Of a DNA stretch of 64,000 nucleotides, positions 63,050 through 64,000 are shown in pieces. Location of the stretch: assembly GCA_002840685.1 (NCBI GenBank), contig PHBU01000015.1, positions 1 through 64,000 on the forward strand, read 5' to 3'. The notes beneath the pieces are model-generated. The model searched no databases. It worked only from the letters and a program-made list of their open reading frames with translations, and had not been told where the DNA came from. A program made the translations under genes and the position numbers. How positions within the stretch are numbered: position 1 is the first letter of the stretch; every line of letters begins with the position of its first letter. The stretch is from Chloroflexi bacterium HGW-Chloroflexi-6 (GTDB taxonomy: Bacteria > Chloroflexota > Anaerolineae > Anaerolineales > Villigracilaceae).

Positions 63050-64000
63050 ATGACCCACATCAAGCTGCTGCAAGAGTTGGACAGAACCGATCTGGCGCTG
63101 GCCGGGGGCAAGGGCGCCAACCTGGGCGCACTCATCCGCGCCGGGCTGCCGGTTCCGCCGGGGTTTTGCATCACCACCCCGGCCTATCGGGCTTTTGTGG
63201 AGAGGAACAAGCTGGATGTGGAGCTTCGACCAATCTTGGATTCCACCCAAATGGACGACCCCGTTGCGTTGGAAAAAGCTTCAGACTCGATCCGCACCTG
63301 TTTCCGGAACGGAGAGATGCCGCCGGCCCTGGCGGAGGAGATCCGCGGGGCGTACCGGGTAATAGGTGACCGTCACCTATTCGTTGCCGTGCGCTCATCC
63401 GCCACTGCTGAAGATCTGCCCGACCTGTCTTTTGCAGGCCAGCAGGATACCTACCTGAACATCCTGGGCGAGGAGGCTTTGCTCGAGGCCGTTATCCGCT
63501 GCTGGGCCAGCCTGTGGACGGCGCGCGCGATCGGCTACCGGGCGCGCAACAACATTTCGCATGAAGATGTGGCCCTGGCGGTGGTGGTCCAGCAGATGGT
63601 GCAGAGCGAAGCCTCGGGGGTGCTGTTCACCGTCAACCCGCTGACGGGCAAACGCAGCGAAACGGTGATCGATGCCACGCTGGGGCTGGGCGAAGCGCTC
63701 GTCTCAGGGCAGGTGGAACCCGATCATTACGTGGTGGCAGGCCTCGGGGAGAAAGTGCTGAGCAAAACCCTCGGGGCGAAAGCGCTCTCCATTCGGGGCC
63801 AGGCCGGGGGCGGGACGATCAGCCTCCAGCAATCCGCCGCAGAGCGCCAGGCCCTGCCTGACCAAGAAATTCTGGCTTTGGCGCGCCTTGGTCAGCAGGC
63901 GCAGGCTTATTTTGGCAGCCCGCAGGATATGGAATGGGCCTGGGCGGAGGGGAAACTGTACGTGGTGCAGTCGCGCCCGGTGACCTCCCTCTTCCCGCTG
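63050..64000 (+). CDS. PEP synthase/pyruvate phosphate dikinase, N-terminal domain (partial)
   Basis: The first 317 residues of a PEP-utilising enzyme; it continues beyond the window. It begins MTHIKLLQELDRTDLALAGG, followed by KGANLGALIRAGLPVPPGFC, then FVAVRSSATAEDLPDLSFAG, VVQQMVQSEASGVLFTVNP and VVQSRPVTSLF, the ATP-binding PPDK_N pattern. This fits phosphoenolpyruvate synthase or rifampin phosphotransferase-like proteins; the missing phosphohistidine and C-terminal domains would decide. AAGGAGA lies 5-6 bases before the ATG. Likely controlled by TetR. Confidence 0.88.
   Translation, partial: MTHIKLLQELDRTDLALAGGKGANLGALIRAGLPVPPGFCITTPAYRAFVERNKLDVELRPILDSTQMDDPVALEKASDSIRTCFRNGEMPPALAEEIRGAYRVIGDRHLFVAVRSSATAEDLPDLSFAGQQDTYLNILGEEALLEAVIRCWASLWTARAIGYRARNNISHEDVALAVVVQQMVQSEASGVLFTVNPLTGKRSETVIDATLGLGEALVSGQVEPDHYVVAGLGEKVLSKTLGAKALSIRGQAGGGTISLQQSAAERQALPDQEILALARLGQQAQAYFGSPQDMEWAWAEGKLYVVQSRPVTSLFPL

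Overview
The window looks like a chromosomal segment from an uncultured or lesser-known Chloroflexota bacterium, most likely class Anaerolineae. This is inferred from gene content and protein style: lipoproteins with Pro/Thr-rich linkers, DUF4230 and SH3-type proteins, a GTG-initiated RpoC with a long coiled-coil insertion, XRE/NB-ARC/TPR regulators, and many TATAAT-type promoters lying only 6-9 bases from the start codon. No phylogeny could be run. Gene density is high, no gap between genes exceeds 300 bases, and I saw no tRNA, rRNA, CRISPR array or classical IS transposase.

Layout. 1-6.2 kb: end of an ABC sugar permease, an aldo-keto reductase, a GlcG/HbpS-like protein, a solute-binding protein that lacks a signal peptide, and an XRE/NB-ARC/TPR regulator. 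6.3-10.8 kb: rpoC with its own promoter and structured leader; rpoB is not upstream. 10.8-16.5 kb: an SH3-type lipoprotein, a DUF4230 protein and a phnDCE phosphonate/phosphite transporter whose permease is more than twice the usual length. 16.5-20.5 kb: SanA-like and HD-domain proteins, a sugar-phosphate transferase and an OmpR-type two-component system. 20.5-24.4 kb, minus strand: ECF sigma factor, membrane anti-sigma candidate, PrsW protease, MinD-like ATPase, small zinc protein and a conserved hypothetical. 24.6-31.4 kb: recA with a downstream lipoprotein, an AlkZ-like winged-helix protein, a solitary DNA methyltransferase and uvrA. 31.5-36.9 kb: a glycoside hydrolase followed by two tandem cyclic-di-AMP receptor-like proteins, then Crp, phosphoribosyltransferase and membrane-protein genes. 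36.9-40 kb: priA, infA and rpsU, the last with a probable attenuator.

40-59.5 kb is a cell-surface glycan region. A minus-strand block (sulfotransferase, two GT-C membrane proteins, a GT-B-like enzyme, GT2, a GT-A-like protein, an SpsF-like cytidylyltransferase, GT4) diverges from a plus-strand block (two MFS transporters, a Gfo/Idh/MocA dehydrogenase, and two long paralogous membrane proteins flanking an AT-rich GT39). It shows rearrangement: a degraded C-terminal gene copy at 42.9 kb, and a small GIY-YIG nuclease gene bracketed by copies of a short inverted repeat (core TGGTCGAGTAG ... TATCGAGACCA). Further copies lie in frame inside a neighbouring coding sequence and over the stop codon of a tetR gene 16 kb away. 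The GIY-YIG/repeat association is the strongest candidate for an undescribed mobile system here. 59.5-64 kb: NUDIX hydrolase, orphan sugar-binding lipoprotein, APH-type kinase, then a TetR regulator with a clear promoter and operator upstream of a PEP synthase-type gene that runs off the window.

Start codons were moved inward from the longest reading frame wherever a Shine-Dalgarno, family length or lipobox demanded it; each entry says so.
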